This document shows, in pieces, positions 14,343 to 15,797 of a stretch of 15,797 nucleotides of DNA. Made by a program: the position numbers and the translations under genes. This stretch comes from an uncultured Lachnospiraceae bacterium (lineage in GTDB: Bacteria; Bacillota; Clostridia; Lachnospirales; Lachnospiraceae), in NCBI GenBank assembly GCA_934351705.1, contig CAKRJK010000008.1, positions 1 to 15,797 on the forward strand, written 5' to 3'. Below the pieces are notes generated by a model. The model was not told the origin of the DNA, searched no databases, and was given only the letters and a program-made list of their open reading frames with translations. The first letter of the stretch is position 1. Every line of letters starts with the position of its first letter.

Positions 14343-15797
14343 CTATGCTTCTGCCGGTACATCTTTAATGGAGAAGCTCATTCTTCCCATCTTGTCTTTG
14401 CCCATGCATACTACGGTTACCTTATCGCCTAAGGTCAGCACGTCTTCTACACGGTTGATTCTCTCTTTAGAAATCTTGGAGATATGAACCATACCCTCTT
14501 TGCCCGGTGCAAATTCAACAAATGCTCCAAACTCTTTGATGCTTACAACGGTTCCTTTGAAAATCTGACCTGCTTCAAAGTCTGTTGTGATAATCTGAAT
14601 CATCTCAACCGCTTTATCCATTGCCGCTTTGTCAACGCCACAAACAGAAACCGCACCCTCATCGGAAATATCAATCTTTACGCCGGTTCTCTCGATAATC
14701 TCGTTGATGGTCTTGCCTCTCTGACCTACCACATCACCGATTTTTGCCGGATCAATCTGGATTTGAACAATCTTCGGTGCGTATGGTCCGACTTCTTTTC
14801 TCGGCTCTGCAATCGCACCTTTCATGACATCCATGATCACCAGTCTTGCCTCTCTGGTTCTTCTGATTGCCTCTTCCACGATAGCTCTTGTCAGACCGTG
14901 AATTTTGATATCCATCTGGATTGCAGTGATACCCTCTGTTGTTCCGGTTACTTTAAAGTCCATATCGCCGAAGAAATCTTCTAATCCCTGAATATCTGTC
15001 AATACGATATAATCATCATCTGTCTCGCCTGTTACAAGACCGCAGGAGATACCTGCTACCATCTTCTTAATCGGTACGCCGGCTGCCATTAAAGACATAC
15101 AGGAAGCACAGGTAGACGCCATAGAAGTAGAACCGTTTGACTCAAATGTCTCGGAAACGGCACGAATCGCATAAGGGAACTCCTCTACACTCGGAAGTAC
15201 AGGAACCAATGCTTTCTCTGCCAATGCTCCGTGACCGATCTCACGACGTCCCGGTCCTCTGCTCGGTTTTGTCTCACCTACAGAGTAAGATGGGAAGTTA
15301 TAATGGTGCATATATCTCTTAGATACTTCATTTTCATCTAATCCGTCAATTCTTTGAACCTCAGATAACGGTGCTAAGGTTACCACGTCGCAAATCTGTG
15401 TTTGTCCACGTGTAAACATTGCGGAACCGTGAACTCTCGGAATCAGATCCACTTCTGCTGCCAACGGACGGATCTGCTCGATTGCACGACCGTCAGGACG
15501 TTTGTGGTCTTTTAAAATCATCTTGCGGACTGTCTTTTTCTGATACTGGTAAATTGCCTCTCCCAACATCTCAAGCCACTCTTCGTTTTCCGCAAATGCC
15601 TCTTCTAATTTCTCTGTGATCTGGCGGATATTTTCTTCACGAACCTGTTTCTCGTCTGTGAATACTGCCTCTTCCATCTCTGCCGGAGGTACAATCTCTT
15701 TGATTGCCGCAAACAATTCCTCAGGAATTGCACAGCTTGCATACTCGTGTTTTGGTTTTCCTACTTCTGCTACAATCTCATCAATAAATTTGATGAT
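14343..15797 (-). CDS. pnp: Polynucleotide phosphorylase, C-terminal 484 residues (cut by window edge)
   Basis: The frame is open from the TAG at 14343-14345 to the right edge, so the N-terminal part (roughly 210-220 of about 700 residues) lies outside. The apparent start at 15714-15716 is an internal TTG leucine. Visible in order: the end of the first RNase PH-like domain and the helical linker (about 1-90), the second RNase PH-like domain from about 92 (HKRPDGRAIEQIRPL, then GRREIGHG, SNGSTSMAS and GDMDFKV with the catalytic acidic residues), a KH domain (about 345-405, GXXG loop GQRG at 358-361) and an S1 domain (about 411-478, GTVVSIKEFGAFVEF then GMVHISKIS). The enzyme degrades RNA 3' to 5' by phosphorolysis and is a core part of mRNA turnover. 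Nothing suggests a broken gene. Confidence 0.97.
   Translation of the reverse strand: MIKFIDEIVAEVGKPKHEYASCAIPEELFAAIKEIVPPAEMEEAVFTDEKQVREENIRQITEKLEEAFAENEEWLEMLGEAIYQYQKKTVRKMILKDHKRPDGRAIEQIRPLAAEVDLIPRVHGSAMFTRGQTQICDVVTLAPLSEVQRIDGLDENEVSKRYMHHYNFPSYSVGETKPSRGPGRREIGHGALAEKALVPVLPSVEEFPYAIRAVSETFESNGSTSMASTCASCMSLMAAGVPIKKMVAGISCGLVTGETDDDYIVLTDIQGLEDFFGDMDFKVTGTTEGITAIQMDIKIHGLTRAIVEEAIRRTREARLVIMDVMKGAIAEPRKEVGPYAPKIVQIQIDPAKIGDVVGQRGKTINEIIERTGVKIDISDEGAVSVCGVDKAAMDKAVEMIQIITTDFEAGQIFKGTVVSIKEFGAFVEFAPGKEGMVHISKISKERINRVEDVLTLGDKVTVVCMGKDKMGRMSFSIKDVPAEA

Noticed and set aside
1..15797. CRISPR arrays, tRNA or rRNA genes, insertion sequences, prophage genes
   Set aside because: Scanned by eye on both strands: no regularly spaced repeats, no transposase or integrase motifs, and no recognisable tRNA or rRNA sequence. 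Genes fill almost all of the window.

Overview
This 15.8 kb window looks like chromosomal DNA of an obligately anaerobic, H2-producing Clostridia member. Lachnospiraceae (Roseburia/Agathobacter-like) is my best guess. The basis is a biotin-dependent Na+-pumping decarboxylase operon, a multi-cluster [FeFe] hydrogenase fused into a GltD-type flavoprotein operon, scpA-scpB, PBP5-type carboxypeptidases, strong AGGAGG-type ribosome sites, moderate GC and AT-rich promoters. I made no database comparison.

Layout, left to right. (1) 1-2674, minus strand: a membrane decarboxylase operon in the order carboxyltransferase, lipoprotein/OadG-like subunit, biotin carrier, beta subunit (cut by the left edge), with a clear sigma-A promoter at 2726-2754. 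The biotin carrier would take CO2 from an acyl-CoA on the carboxyltransferase and deliver it to the membrane beta subunit, where decarboxylation drives Na+ export. (2) 2821-7623, minus: a D,D-carboxypeptidase downstream of a translationally coupled pair, a NuoF-tail/GltD flavoprotein and an [FeFe] hydrogenase, which probably exchange electrons between NAD(P)H and H2. (3) 7691-9011, minus: scpA-scpB (condensin accessory subunits) with promoter and terminator. (4) 9155-10006, minus: a membrane-anchored metallophosphoesterase, divergent from (5) 10144-11358, plus: a second D,D-carboxypeptidase. (6) 11359-11724: a gene-free stretch dominated by a very long inverted repeat. (7) 11725-13260, minus: cardiolipin synthase. 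(8) 13318-14208, minus: a leaderless subtilisin-type protease. (9) 14343-15797, minus: the C-terminal two thirds of polynucleotide phosphorylase (pnp), ending in a clear terminator.

Most of the window is ordinary housekeeping and energy metabolism. The part not explained by known gene families is the giant hairpin at about 11370-11612 between convergent genes. It could form about 106 base pairs, including an uninterrupted 59-bp basal stem, and its G.U wobbles fit an RNA read from the plus strand. It sits inside a region of about 0.8 kb with a sharp G+T excess on the plus strand that imposes opposite codon habits on the ends of the two flanking genes. Secondary points of interest are the hydrogenase/GltD architecture, the divergent carboxyltransferase of the Na+ pump, and the lipoprotein form of its OadG-like subunit.

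Several starts were moved inward to ATGs with good Shine-Dalgarno sites; each case is explained in its entry.
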